Below, in pieces: positions 38,830 through 48,192 of a DNA stretch of 64,000 bases. The translations under genes and the position numbers were made by a program. The first letter of the stretch is position 1; each line of letters starts with the position of its first letter. This DNA is from Treponema sp. (GTDB taxonomy: Bacteria > Spirochaetota > Spirochaetia > Treponematales > Treponemataceae), in NCBI GenBank assembly GCA_017617145.1, contig JAFZWX010000143.1, positions 1 through 64,000 on the forward strand, in the 5' to 3' direction. The notes under the pieces were generated by a model. The model ran no database searches. It was not told the origin of the DNA and saw only the letters and a list, made by a program, of their open reading frames with translations.

Positions 38830-40515
38830 CTATCTGAAGTTCAGCGCACTAACAATTGCGGCAACACCGGCGCGGCCTACATTGGAGCTCTTGCCTACGC
38901 CCCAGGCTGTTGTGCCGTCTTCTTTGGTAATCTGAACATAAGAAATAGCGTGTGTGTCTGAACCGGAACCAATAGAATGTTCACTGAATGATGTAATATT
39001 AAAGACTGGTGCCGAAGTACGCTTCATAATATTTACAAAGGCATCCAAAGGTCCGTTTCCGTTTGCGGTAATAACGTAGCGTTTTCCTTCCCATTCAATT
39101 GTGGCAGTCTGTGCTACGTGTTCAATGCCTTCGCCACCACGCTCGCCTTCAACATGCTTTTCGGTAATTTCAAATACATTAAGCGGAGATTTTGTTTTAA
39201 GCCACTTTTCTTCAAACAGCGAATAGATTTCGGCAGAAGAAAGTTCTCGCTGAAGTTCATCGGCTTTGGCCTTAACAATTGAACCAATAACAGGATGCAT
39301 TGCCTTTGGCGGTACAATTCCAAATTCGTGTTCCAGAATATAAACAGCTCCACCCTTTCCGCTCTGACTGTTTATGCGGATAATTCCTTCGTATTCATAA
39401 CCAATATCATGAGGGTCAATAGGAATATAAGGAACATCCCAGCGGGCATTTGGCTCAAGCTTGGTGCGGGCTTCAATTGCTTTACGGATTGCGTCCTGGT
39501 GACTTCCGCTGAAGGCTGTATATACAAGCTCACCTGCATAAGGCTGGCGCGGATGAATTGGCATATCGGTAAGGCGTTCATAAACACCGGCAATTTCTTC
39601 AAGGTTCGAAAAATCAAGTCCAGGGTCAATTCCCTGTGTGTAAAGGTTCAGGGCAGCAGTTACAAGATCCATGTTTCCGGTACGTTCGCCGTTTCCAAAA
39701 AGACAGCCTTCTACTCGTTCGGCACCTGCAAGCAACCCAAGCTCACAGTGGGCAATTCCTTCGCCACGGTCGTTGTGATTATGAAGTGAAATTATGCAGC
39801 TGTCTCTATCGCCGATATTTTTGCAAAAATATTCAATCTGATCTGCAAACTGATTAGGCATATTACATTCAACAGTCGACGGCAGATTAAGAATAACCTT
39901 GTTTTGTGGCGTTGCTTCCCACTCTTCCATAATTGCGCGACAGTTTTCCAAAGAAAAATCCATTTCGGTTTCGGTAAAATTTTCCGGGGAATATTCAAAC
40001 AAAATATTTGTGCCGTCACTCTTCAAGCTTTCAATGTTTTTCTTTATGCAGCGAACACCACTAACCGCAAGGTCAATCATTTCCTGCTGCGACTTCCCAA
40101 AATTATATTTTCGCTGAGCCGGAGAAGTTGCGTTGTACAAATGAATAATCACATTTTTTGCACCACGCACACTTTCTATAGTTTTCTGCACAAACTGGTC
40201 GCGGGCCTGGGTAAGAACCTGGATCCACACATCATCGGGAATTAAATTTTCATCAATAAGGCGGCGCACAAAATCATATTCGGTTTTGTTTGCAGAAGGA
40301 AATCCAACTTCAATCTGCTTAAAACCAATTGCAACAAGCATTTTGAAAAATTCAATTTTGGCATCAATGCCCATTGGGTTTATGAGCGCCTGATTTCCGT
40401 CACGCAAATCAACGGAGCACCACACAGGAGCAGAGTCTAACCTTTTAGATGGCCAGGTTCTGTCGGGAAGAGAGATGCCTTCGAACTGTTGGTACTTTCC
40501 GTTGTAGGTCTTCAT
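38830..40515 (-). CDS. leuA: 2-isopropylmalate synthase (long LeuA type)
   Basis: 561 residues. Catalyses acetyl-CoA plus 2-oxoisovalerate to 2-isopropylmalate, the first committed step of leucine synthesis. Catalytic domain: SVDLRDGNQALINPMG (metal-binding Asp), FKQIEVGFPSANKTEYDF, ILNLPSTVECNMPNQF, SLHNHNDRGEG and GCLFGNGERTGNMDLV. The C-terminal 120 residues are a LeuA regulatory domain ending VGRAGVAAIVSALNF. It overlaps the stop of the DUF4954-like gene by one base (TAATG), so the two are translationally coupled. No leader peptide or T-box is visible, and leuBCD are not in the window. Confidence 0.93.
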   Translation of the reverse strand: MKTYNGKYQQFEGISLPDRTWPSKRLDSAPVWCSVDLRDGNQALINPMGIDAKIEFFKMLVAIGFKQIEVGFPSANKTEYDFVRRLIDENLIPDDVWIQVLTQARDQFVQKTIESVRGAKNVIIHLYNATSPAQRKYNFGKSQQEMIDLAVSGVRCIKKNIESLKSDGTNILFEYSPENFTETEMDFSLENCRAIMEEWEATPQNKVILNLPSTVECNMPNQFADQIEYFCKNIGDRDSCIISLHNHNDRGEGIAHCELGLLAGAERVEGCLFGNGERTGNMDLVTAALNLYTQGIDPGLDFSNLEEIAGVYERLTDMPIHPRQPYAGELVYTAFSGSHQDAIRKAIEARTKLEPNARWDVPYIPIDPHDIGYEYEGIIRINSQSGKGGAVYILEHEFGIVPPKAMHPVIGSIVKAKADELQRELSSAEIYSLFEEKWLKTKSPLNVFEITEKHVEGERGGEGIEHVAQTATIEWEGKRYVITANGNGPLDAFVNIMKRTSAPVFNITSFSEHSIGSGSDTHAISYVQITKEDGTTAWGVGKSSNVGRAGVAAIVSALNFR

Positions 40516-42698
40516 TATTTATTTTCGCACAAGCCTTTGAACAATTCTTTGATTTCGGCAGTAAAGTCTGCTGTATCTTTGCGTAGTCCTGTAAGGAACG
40601 AGTTGTCCTGCAAAGGTCCTATTACTGCATCCATTTCTTTTTTGTTGCGGTAAGTCATGTTGCGGTAGTAGTCGGTGTAATCCTTTTCGCGAGAACCAAA
40701 GGCTGCATTGTAAATATCGTAAGCACAAACTGTAACATCATCAGAAATGTTGCGGTACAGATCAAAGGTAAAGTCTTCGATTGGTCTGGTGTAAAGTTTT
40801 TCCAAAAGATAAAGTGCATAGCGAACCTTGTACTTCTCGTATTCAGTCTGACACTCATTATAGTAAGCATGTACAGCTTCCCAGTCATCAATTGAACCGT
40901 CTTTGATTTTTGCAAAAAGCTCCTGAACCTTCTGGCTTGGAATAATCTGGCCACCAACACATTCCCATTCTGTAAAAAGAGGAAGCTCGCGAATCTGCTT
41001 AATAAGTTCAACTGTAAGATATTCGCCGCCAACAGACTTGCAGTATTCCATAAGAGAACGGGTTGCAAAATATTTCACAATCTTGCGGTACATCTTGTAG
41101 GCTTGAACAGGCTTGTGAATTGTTGCTCCAAACTTCTTCTGGCAGATTGGATCATCAAGTACAAAATCGGCCTCGGGATTCTGATGCAGATAATCCTTTG
41201 CTTTTTTATAAATTGTTGCCTGGTCGGTTGCTCCTTCCATTGCATCGTTCTTTGTTCTAAGAAGATACTGCGAAGTAAGATTTATAATCCTGTCAAGCGC
41301 GCTCATAATTTCCTGCATTGTATCCGGCGCAAACGGATCTGTTTCAATGTTCTGAACTTTGATTGCACGCTTATCACGCTTTTTAAATTTATTGTTATTG
41401 CGGGTGATAGCAAACATATCGTACATAAACCAGAAAGCAGGAACAATTCTGATTGCCTGATTTCCGTTAAGGCCTGGAGAAACAAGCGCAAACGGATACG
41501 GAATATCAAGTTCGTTCTGATAGCTTCCTTTTGAAACAAGAACAAACGAAGCAAAGCGGCTGTTATGTTTAAAGTCAGAACACAAGCCCGGCCAGAAGCC
41601 GCGTTTTGCAAAAATTTCTCCGTCGGGACTTCGGCTGTTGTGGTTACTTCCGATTGTTGCACCAGAAGCAATATTTGACTGTCCCATAATTGTTGTAGCA
41701 ATAAGGAATGAAGAGTTATGATGCTGCTCGTGGAATGGGAATACAAGGTTGTTCAAAACTTCACAGCATGAAATTGTAGAGTTATCGCCAAGTACAGAGT
41801 TCAGAACACGGGCGCCATATTTTACCTGACAGTTGCGGCCAATTACAAAGCGGACTGCAATTGCCTGATAGAACGCGCGGCTTCCGTAACCAAAAATTCC
41901 GTTTACCATTTCTACACCTTCACCAATCTGACTTGGTTCTTCCGGTGAAGAAAGAATAGAAACATTCTTAAGCTTGAAGGCACCTTTAATGTAAGCGCAC
42001 TTTCCGATTTTTGCGTCTTTGATAATGCTGCAGTTTTTAATTACAGAATCATCATCAATAAAGCCGTAGGTGTTCAGTTTTTTGTCGTTGCCCTTTTCGG
42101 TGAGTTCAACAAATCGGTTCAAAAGTTCAGGGTCGTCGCGGTAATGAGACCAGATGTAGGCGTCGGCAGGAATCATGCTTTCAAAAGGAAGAACGCTTCG
42201 TCCGTCGTTTTCGTTTGCAACACCAATCCAGATTCTGTTATCTTCGGGCTCGCCTTCTTTTAAGATACCGTTTCCAAACTTAGAGTGATTTGTACAGCAA
42301 AGCTCATTGATATTAAAAAGAATTACGCGGTTTGCAATTCGGTAGTTGTCAAAATAAGAAACATTGCGGACAACAACATCATCGCCGGTCACAATATTAT
42401 TAAGGCGTGAACGACGGATACCACAAGTGAGTTTAAGGTCATTGTAAACAAGATTTACCTTGCGAAGTTTTCCTAATATGATAAAGCCAGAAAAGAATGA
42501 AAGGTGAATAAGCGTTGGATCAAAATTGCCGTCGCCGTCTTCAACATAAAAGTTTTCCCAGGTAGGGTCATCGTTATGATTGAGATTCTTTTCCAAAATC
42601 TCAATTTCGTTTTTGTTTAAGTGACGCTTCCCCTTCAAGAGTTCCTGAGGAATAGTCATTTCGTTCTGTTTTTCATCAAATTCTTCGACTTTAACCAT
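40515..42698 (-). CDS. Left-handed beta-helix (hexapeptide repeat) protein, DUF4954-like
   Basis: 727 residues. The middle (about 80-420) contains degenerate hexapeptide turns typical of a left-handed beta-helix, for example VIKNCSIIKDAKIGKCAYIKG and ASGATIGSNHNSRSPDGE, as in acyl- or nucleotidyl-sugar transferases. The last 300 residues are mostly helical with no recognised motif. I think this is the DUF4954 family known from Bacteroidetes and spirochaetes. No signal peptide. It is coupled to leuA by a one-base overlap, although a functional link is not obvious. The gene is divergent from the M16-like gene, 71 bp apart. Function unknown; a sugar-modifying role is the best guess. Confidence 0.75.
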   Translation of the reverse strand: MVKVEEFDEKQNEMTIPQELLKGKRHLNKNEIEILEKNLNHNDDPTWENFYVEDGDGNFDPTLIHLSFFSGFIILGKLRKVNLVYNDLKLTCGIRRSRLNNIVTGDDVVVRNVSYFDNYRIANRVILFNINELCCTNHSKFGNGILKEGEPEDNRIWIGVANENDGRSVLPFESMIPADAYIWSHYRDDPELLNRFVELTEKGNDKKLNTYGFIDDDSVIKNCSIIKDAKIGKCAYIKGAFKLKNVSILSSPEEPSQIGEGVEMVNGIFGYGSRAFYQAIAVRFVIGRNCQVKYGARVLNSVLGDNSTISCCEVLNNLVFPFHEQHHNSSFLIATTIMGQSNIASGATIGSNHNSRSPDGEIFAKRGFWPGLCSDFKHNSRFASFVLVSKGSYQNELDIPYPFALVSPGLNGNQAIRIVPAFWFMYDMFAITRNNNKFKKRDKRAIKVQNIETDPFAPDTMQEIMSALDRIINLTSQYLLRTKNDAMEGATDQATIYKKAKDYLHQNPEADFVLDDPICQKKFGATIHKPVQAYKMYRKIVKYFATRSLMEYCKSVGGEYLTVELIKQIRELPLFTEWECVGGQIIPSQKVQELFAKIKDGSIDDWEAVHAYYNECQTEYEKYKVRYALYLLEKLYTRPIEDFTFDLYRNISDDVTVCAYDIYNAAFGSREKDYTDYYRNMTYRNKKEMDAVIGPLQDNSFLTGLRKDTADFTAEIKELFKGLCENK

Positions 42699-42734
42699 AA
42701 TGTTATAATTTTACAGTATTTTTAGAAAAAAATA

Positions 42735-42763
42735 TAGAGATTTAATACTAATTAGAATATACT
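42735..42763 (+). promoter_or_regulatory. Promoter placed for a leaderless transcript (M16-like gene)
   Basis: TAGAGA (42735-42740), 17 bp, TATACT (42758-42763), then 6 nt to the ATG at 42770. No Shine-Dalgarno. Confidence 0.55.
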
Positions 42764-42769
42764 AGAAAT

Positions 42770-45595
42770 ATGAAAAAGTTTTTTTCGCTGATTCTTTTTT
42801 CAATATTTCTTTTCACGCTGCACGCCATCCCCTATGACAACATAAATGAATATACTTTAGAAAACGGCTTGACGGTTTTTGTGCTGGAAGATACTTCTAC
42901 TCCGCTCATCAGGATTGAATATACGGCGCGGGCGGGGTTTTCGAATCAGACTAAAGAAACTTCGGGATTTTTTAAGCTTTACACAAGGATTTTTGAAGCA
43001 GCAAGCCCGCTTGAATTTGAGACAGCCGAATGTAATGCCGATTCTTCGCGATATGTTATAACTGTTGTACCATCAGAGCTCAATAAAACTATGACTTTGC
43101 TTGCACAAAATGCCTTTGCACTTTCATATTCCGATGATATTTTGAAAAGCCAGCTAAACACGCTTAAAAATGAAGTTTCTGAAGAAGCTTCTTCTGCCGG
43201 TGGATTTATTAATGCGGCAATTGATTCGCGTGTTTTTTCTGCGGCTCCATGGAAGCATGATTCCGGTGTTTACCCATCTCTTTTTAAAAAAACCACAGTT
43301 GAGCAGGCACGAAATACACTGCGTACAATTTCGGAACGCTACTACACTCCTCAAAACAGTGCAGTTTTTATTAGCGGAAATGTTAATGCACAGACTATCC
43401 TTTCGCTAGTTGGACAAACTTTTGGATATTATTATTCTTCGTATTCTGTTCCTTATAAAATGAATATGGCTTCTGCCAAAAATGCGCCTTCGTATAAAAC
43501 AAAAAAGTTTGTGCTTCACAGTTCTGATATTTCACAGGACATGACGCAGGTCGTAATGCAGTACACCGGTTTGAACATAGAAGAAACTGAACTTGCGGCA
43601 GTGATGCTTAATAATGACGGTTCGTTTTTTAAATACAATCTTGTAAACCAGCCAACGCTGAACATTCCGGGTAATGAATATATTAATGCGGCAGGGGCGC
43701 ACAAAAAAGAAAGTTCAAGGCTGATTATTCAAAGTTTATTGCAAAAGCCTGCGGGTAAAAATGCTTCGTCAATTACCTCGCTTGACCAGGCACAGCTTTT
43801 TGTTGATACAGTTCTTTCGGGAATAAAAGAAACTAACTACCTTGAATTCTACGCTGCCCAGATGATGGCTATGAGTAACCTTGGAGCAGGCAATTCTTCG
43901 TCTACCGATTTTATGACAAACCTTGCATCTTACTGGGCACTTGCACCGTACGATTCTTTTACAGAGGATGTTTTAGAGCTGGCAAATAAATCTACTACTG
44001 CCGCAAATCTATATTCGCAGGAACAAAAAATTGCCGACTTAAAATTTGAAGAAATAATTGCAAAACTGCAGGCAGAAGAACCTTATATTTTTGTTATTAT
44101 CAATTCTGCAGATTATAAAAAGAACAAGGCAAAATACACTGCGGCTGGCTTTGAAGAAATAAACACTTCGAATGCAGCGTGGTATAATCAGTCGATTTTT
44201 AAAAATTATGAAGACCCGGAACTTGCAGCTGCAACACAGTCCGGCATAACAAACGATGCTGGCGCTCAGAATTTTTCAAAAGATTTTTATTCCGAAAATA
44301 TCAGTCAGATTAATACTTATGCGCTTTCAAACGGTATTCCGGTTATTACAAAAGTTAACGAAAATTCTTCAGATATCACTATGCTCATTTCGGTTCGAGG
44401 CGGTAAGCTTAATTCTTCAGACAACAACGGCTACGAAGAAGTTATGATAACTCTGCTTGCCTGGAACATCCAGAAAGAAATTACAAAAAAACAGCAGGAA
44501 GCAGTAATTCTTGGAAGCCCTGTTGTTGATTATAACTGTGCAATAACAAGTGGAACTGTTAGCATTGAATGTTCGCCTTACGATTTTTCTGCGTGCTGCA
44601 AAGCTGTTGCCGATGCAATTGTTTACGGCGATATTTTACCGGCCCAGGCAGACCGCGCAGTTGCAAACGCTCAATACAAAAAGCGGCTTGAAAACGGAAG
44701 TGTTTCAAGACAGATGCTTGCTGCGGTTATGAAAGAGCTTTATTCAAAAACTGCTTTCCAGAAGATTTTTGATGCAAAAGAAGAAATTCTTACCGACACA
44801 AAATATCAGAAAATTCTAGAAGGCTACCCTGCCCTGCTTGATGCAAGCCGTTACAGCATAATTTTGACAGGACTTGTTCCGCAAAATGCAAACGATTTAC
44901 TTGAAGCGTCCATGGGCATTTTAACTTCACGAAACTCAAAGCAGAATCTTTTGACTGTTCAAAGCAAACTTAAAAACTCAAGCACAAAAAAATCGGTAAA
45001 GCTTACTCACACCTTCTTAACCGATATTCCTGCCGAAAAAGCGGGACCTATGCCGTCAAAGCTCATTCCTACAACAAAGTTCCTTGACCCTGTAATGTAT
45101 GTGTTTAAGCTGCCGCAAGCAGGAACAAAAGACAATACACTTACAATTGCAGTTTTAAAATATATGGAAAAGCTTGTGCAGGCGCAGATAGATTCAAACA
45201 AAAAAATGGAAGGCGCTGTTGCTCAGTGCGGCGAAGCATACCCTAACACCGATGCAATTGTATTTACAATTTTGAATGTTGAAACAACCAAAGAAGCCGA
45301 TTCCTGCTGGGCAGCCGCTGTTAAAGAAATGAATGATTTGATGAACGGTCCGGCACAGGCCCAGGTTTTACAGGAAATAAAGGATATCTGGACAAAGTCA
45401 TTTTTACAGCAAACACAGACAAACACAGGTACGGCACAACTTTTACAAAAAGGTTTTGAATACTTTCCATACGAAGTGCAGCCGGATTATTATTTGAAGG
45501 AATACAACTTTATAAACGGTGCAACACGCGAAGAGATATTGGATATTCTAAAAGATATACCACAAATACCGTTGTTGCGATTTTATCCTAGATAG
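42770..45595 (+). CDS. Exported M16-like (insulinase fold) protein lacking the zinc motif
   Basis: 941 residues with a signal peptide (MKKFFSLILFSIFLFTLHA). Residues 25-230 match an M16 peptidase N-domain (YTLENGLTVFVLEDTSTPLI; RYYTPQNSAVFISGNVNA). In the place of the HxxEH zinc site it reads TSGFFKLYTRIFEAAS, with no His pair. The second half repeats the fold (YALSNGIPVITKVNENSSDI) and also lacks the site. The length fits a two-half M16 chain of four domains. It is probably not a protease and may act as a non-catalytic partner or chaperone in the periplasm. Its 3' end has a nearby second copy (45664-45705). Confidence 0.75.
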   Translation: MKKFFSLILFSIFLFTLHAIPYDNINEYTLENGLTVFVLEDTSTPLIRIEYTARAGFSNQTKETSGFFKLYTRIFEAASPLEFETAECNADSSRYVITVVPSELNKTMTLLAQNAFALSYSDDILKSQLNTLKNEVSEEASSAGGFINAAIDSRVFSAAPWKHDSGVYPSLFKKTTVEQARNTLRTISERYYTPQNSAVFISGNVNAQTILSLVGQTFGYYYSSYSVPYKMNMASAKNAPSYKTKKFVLHSSDISQDMTQVVMQYTGLNIEETELAAVMLNNDGSFFKYNLVNQPTLNIPGNEYINAAGAHKKESSRLIIQSLLQKPAGKNASSITSLDQAQLFVDTVLSGIKETNYLEFYAAQMMAMSNLGAGNSSSTDFMTNLASYWALAPYDSFTEDVLELANKSTTAANLYSQEQKIADLKFEEIIAKLQAEEPYIFVIINSADYKKNKAKYTAAGFEEINTSNAAWYNQSIFKNYEDPELAAATQSGITNDAGAQNFSKDFYSENISQINTYALSNGIPVITKVNENSSDITMLISVRGGKLNSSDNNGYEEVMITLLAWNIQKEITKKQQEAVILGSPVVDYNCAITSGTVSIECSPYDFSACCKAVADAIVYGDILPAQADRAVANAQYKKRLENGSVSRQMLAAVMKELYSKTAFQKIFDAKEEILTDTKYQKILEGYPALLDASRYSIILTGLVPQNANDLLEASMGILTSRNSKQNLLTVQSKLKNSSTKKSVKLTHTFLTDIPAEKAGPMPSKLIPTTKFLDPVMYVFKLPQAGTKDNTLTIAVLKYMEKLVQAQIDSNKKMEGAVAQCGEAYPNTDAIVFTILNVETTKEADSCWAAAVKEMNDLMNGPAQAQVLQEIKDIWTKSFLQQTQTNTGTAQLLQKGFEYFPYEVQPDYYLKEYNFINGATREEILDILKDIPQIPLLRFYPR

Positions 45596-45705
45596 ATGAT
45601 TTCTTTATAAAGAATATACTGCTAGTTTGCGAAGCAAACTAGGTAAGTTCGCGAAGCGAACGACATATTCCTCAACAACCGTTGTTGAGATTTTATGCTA
45701 AATAA
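45596..45705. repeat. Palindromic insertion flanked by a duplicated gene end
   Basis: The last 42 bp of the M16-like gene (45554-45595) recur at 45664-45705 with 33 of 42 bases identical, still encoding IPQQPLLRFYAK and a stop. Between them are a 21-bp palindrome (45622-45642), a GTTCGCGAAGCGAAC palindrome (45647-45661) and GAATAT/ATATTC ends. The insertion appears to have displaced the original 3' end. Confidence 0.7.
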
Positions 45706-47946
45706 TTATTTTTGTAAAACTGAATCTACCAAAGTTTTAAATTCTTGATTTAAAAATACATTGGTATACGAAAGATTATCTGAAATAGAGTAAACGCCAT
45801 TACGTTCTATTATTGTATCTCCGTTATTGTTATTATCTCCGTCACCCACCAATTCAACAACCGGCTCGTCATTCTGACCAAACTTTGTCATTACAAAATA
45901 TGGCTGTGATTTCTTTGGAAGATTTTCTACGTCATCAGAAAGTTCTTCAAGTTCTTCTGTTTCTTCAAGGTCTTGTGGTTCCTGAAGATCATCTTGAGGT
46001 CCCTGAGGCTCTCGAAGGGCAGCTTCAAGCTTAAGTGTAAATTTTGGCTCTTCAACTACAAACTCAAACTCAAGCGGTTCTGTTCCTTCCGGATATTCAA
46101 AAGGTACACCGGCCGGGGCAAGTTCACCAATATAATATTCTTCGTGGAAGCGCGGATCATCGTTGCTGACAGAATAATGAGAATCTACAGAATCAAACAT
46201 AGAAGTGTCGACAACGTATTCTTCGAGTTCTTCGATTTCTTCGGCGTCTTCAACAGGCTGTGGTCCCTGAGGCTCTCGAAGGGCCACTTCACCAACTTCT
46301 TCAACTTCCTCAATATCTTCAACAGGCTCTGCGTCATCTAGTGCTTCAACTTCCTCAACTTCTTCTACTTCTTCGATTTCTTCTACTGGCTCGGCCTCGT
46401 CAAGGGACTCAACTTCTTCTACTTCTTCAATATCATCGAGTGCTTCAACTTCTTCAACAGGTTCAACTTCTTCAATCTCATCTACAGGCTCAGCAACATC
46501 AAGTGCCTCAACTTCCTCGACCTCTTCTACTTCTTCAACAGGCTGTGGTCCCTGAGGCACTCGAAGGGCCGCTTCACCAACCGGTGCAACATTTACATTC
46601 AGCTTTGAAGTTCTTAAAACCTCTTCAATTACGCGGCGAATTTCTTCAATTGTGGCGCCACCTGCTGCTGCTCCAGCTGCTTCTGATTCACCGCCAGTCT
46701 GTGCTTTTAATAAGCCGATTATTTCTTCCCAGCTTGAATCAAGATATGCGTCAACCTGTTTTGAATATTTCTTTGATTTTCCGCCAATGCTCTTTTTAAT
46801 TTCTTCCGAAAGTTCTGCCTTGCGGTTTTCAAGCTGGCGTGCAACCTGCGACCATTCTACTTTTTCTTTATTTTCAAGGTACTCATTAATAATTCCAAAC
46901 TGAACTTTTTTAATGCGCGACTTAATTACAGCTAGATAATCACGCTTTAAATTAAACAAAAGTGCAGCAACAAGCAGGAACGTAAAGAATACACAAGTGT
47001 AAATAAGATATTCCAGCTCACGCGGAAGTTCAAAAAGAGTGCTTGAATAAACGGCCGAAACTTTAAAAAATTCATTTTCGCCGCTTGTCATCAAAAGCCA
47101 GTAAGAACCATCATCTTTTTCAAGAATGCGTTCAAGTCCAAGTTCTTTGTTTGCAGTTTTTGAAAGCTTATTCCATACATTTAAAACTGGAGTAACAAAT
47201 TCAGACTGAGAATTCTTTGGTAATCCTAAAACAAATCCTCCGTCATAAGAATCCTGAGCTGTAATTGCACTAAGACTATCACCGTAATTCAGGATTTTTT
47301 CGTTTACAAGCAGCTGCTCAAAGGAATGAATATCAAAATATGCAGTTAATGTTGCAAAATATGTATTGTCTGTAACATAAAATGGGAAAGATATTATAAG
47401 GCGGTTGTTGGCTTTGTCTAAAAGAAGTTTTGTTTTAGGATTATCAGAGTCTACAAGTAAAAGCTCACCTTCAAGTTCACCTGAATCTTTTACAACATCG
47501 GAATATAGCTTGTAAGTTGTGTTCAAGCTTACGCGTTTAAGAACATCACTTTCATAAGAACTGTAGTGCAGGGTGCGGCCGTTCTTTTCTATAAGACGAA
47601 GTCCATCTAGTCCATACGGTTCAAGCTCATCAAACAGGCGTGCAGTAAGATTTTTGCGTTCTGTAGCTTCTTTTTCCGAAGGATTTTGATGCACATAAGT
47701 CTTTACAGACGACTCTTTTAAATATGCGTCATCGCCGGTCTGGATTTTTGTGAGAATCTGGGAAATGTAGGAATTGCAGCGTTGTGAAAGCTTTTCGAGC
47801 TGGTCGTCCTTTTCGTTTATTTTAGTCTGGGCATAAAATTTTGTTTCAATCTGCGCCATTAAACCGGTATGCGCAAAGAAAACAAACCCAGCAAAAAGAA
47901 CAAGAGCTGATAAAAAACTCAGTGCCGCCTTCTGCAAAGAAGACAT
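45706..47946 (-). CDS. Membrane sensor-like protein with extracytoplasmic domain and acidic repeat tail
   Basis: 746 residues. One N-terminal membrane segment (about 7-29), an extracytoplasmic domain of about 280 residues resembling a Cache sensor (NGRTLHYSSYESDV; LIISFPFYVTDNTYFATLTAYFD), a second membrane segment (about 310-335: YLIYTCVFFTFLLVAALLF), a charged helical linker, then a long acidic tail dominated by EVEEVE-type repeats (about 460-600). There is no kinase, HAMP, GGDEF or chemotaxis output domain. Three palindromic repeats are embedded in the tail, each encoding ALREPQGPQ or ALRVPQGPQ. The ending shows no known motif. A scaffold or binding tail that reports an external signal is a guess. 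AAGGAAAG precedes the ATG. Confidence 0.7.
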   Translation of the reverse strand: MSSLQKAALSFLSALVLFAGFVFFAHTGLMAQIETKFYAQTKINEKDDQLEKLSQRCNSYISQILTKIQTGDDAYLKESSVKTYVHQNPSEKEATERKNLTARLFDELEPYGLDGLRLIEKNGRTLHYSSYESDVLKRVSLNTTYKLYSDVVKDSGELEGELLLVDSDNPKTKLLLDKANNRLIISFPFYVTDNTYFATLTAYFDIHSFEQLLVNEKILNYGDSLSAITAQDSYDGGFVLGLPKNSQSEFVTPVLNVWNKLSKTANKELGLERILEKDDGSYWLLMTSGENEFFKVSAVYSSTLFELPRELEYLIYTCVFFTFLLVAALLFNLKRDYLAVIKSRIKKVQFGIINEYLENKEKVEWSQVARQLENRKAELSEEIKKSIGGKSKKYSKQVDAYLDSSWEEIIGLLKAQTGGESEAAGAAAGGATIEEIRRVIEEVLRTSKLNVNVAPVGEAALRVPQGPQPVEEVEEVEEVEALDVAEPVDEIEEVEPVEEVEALDDIEEVEEVESLDEAEPVEEIEEVEEVEEVEALDDAEPVEDIEEVEEVGEVALREPQGPQPVEDAEEIEELEEYVVDTSMFDSVDSHYSVSNDDPRFHEEYYIGELAPAGVPFEYPEGTEPLEFEFVVEEPKFTLKLEAALREPQGPQDDLQEPQDLEETEELEELSDDVENLPKKSQPYFVMTKFGQNDEPVVELVGDGDNNNNGDTIIERNGVYSISDNLSYTNVFLNQEFKTLVDSVLQK
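45992..46022. repeat. Palindromic repeat inside a coding sequence
   Basis: Core CCTGAGGCTCTCGAAGGG, encoding AALREPQGPQ on the minus strand in the sensor-like gene. Confidence 0.75.
46258..46290. repeat. Palindromic repeat inside a coding sequence
   Basis: Core CCTGAGGCTCTCGAAGGG, encoding VALREPQGPQ in the acidic tail of the sensor-like protein. Confidence 0.75.
46543..46578. repeat. Palindromic repeat inside a coding sequence
   Basis: Core CCTGAGGCACTCGAAGGG, encoding AALRVPQGPQ at the start of the acidic tail. Confidence 0.75.
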
Positions 47947-48027
47947 CTTTCCTTTTTCCTTATAATATTACTCTTTTATTATCGGCATGAAAAGGGGAAA
48001 AAAACACAAAAACATTTAATATACTTA

Positions 48028-48056
48028 TTGACAAGATTCACATAATTCTATAACAT
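48028..48056 (+). promoter_or_regulatory. Promoter of tRNA-Asn
   Basis: TTGACA (48028-48033), 17 bp, TAACAT (48051-48056). An overlapping TATAAC at 48049 would give a 15-bp spacer. The tRNA starts at 48071. Confidence 0.65.
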
Positions 48057-48070
48057 ACTTCTTACATTAT

Positions 48071-48143
48071 GGTTCTTTAGCTCAGTCGGTAGAGCAACGG
48101 ACTGTTAATCCGTGTGTCGCTGGTTCAAGCCCAGCAAGAGCCG
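48071..48143 (+). tRNA. tRNA-Asn (anticodon GTT)
   Basis: 73 nt. Acceptor GGTTCTT pairs with AAGAGCC; D-arm GCTC...GAGC; anticodon loop CTGTTAA; T-loop GGTTCAAGCC. CCA is not encoded. Confidence 0.95.
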
Positions 48144-48150
48144 TAAATAA

Positions 48151-48178
48151 AAAAACTCGCCTTGTGGCGAGTTTTTTT
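48151..48178 (+). terminator. Rho-independent terminator of tRNA-Asn
   Basis: AAAAACTCGCC, loop TTGT, GGCGAGTTTTTTT. It ends 15 nt before the start of the cyclo-ligase gene. Confidence 0.9.
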
Positions 48179-48192
48179 ATTTTGGGAATATT

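Noticed and set aside
46260..46799. Plus-strand open frame of 179 codons
   Set aside because: Shadow of the acidic repeat tail on the opposite strand; Leu/Gln-rich low-complexity product with no start signals.
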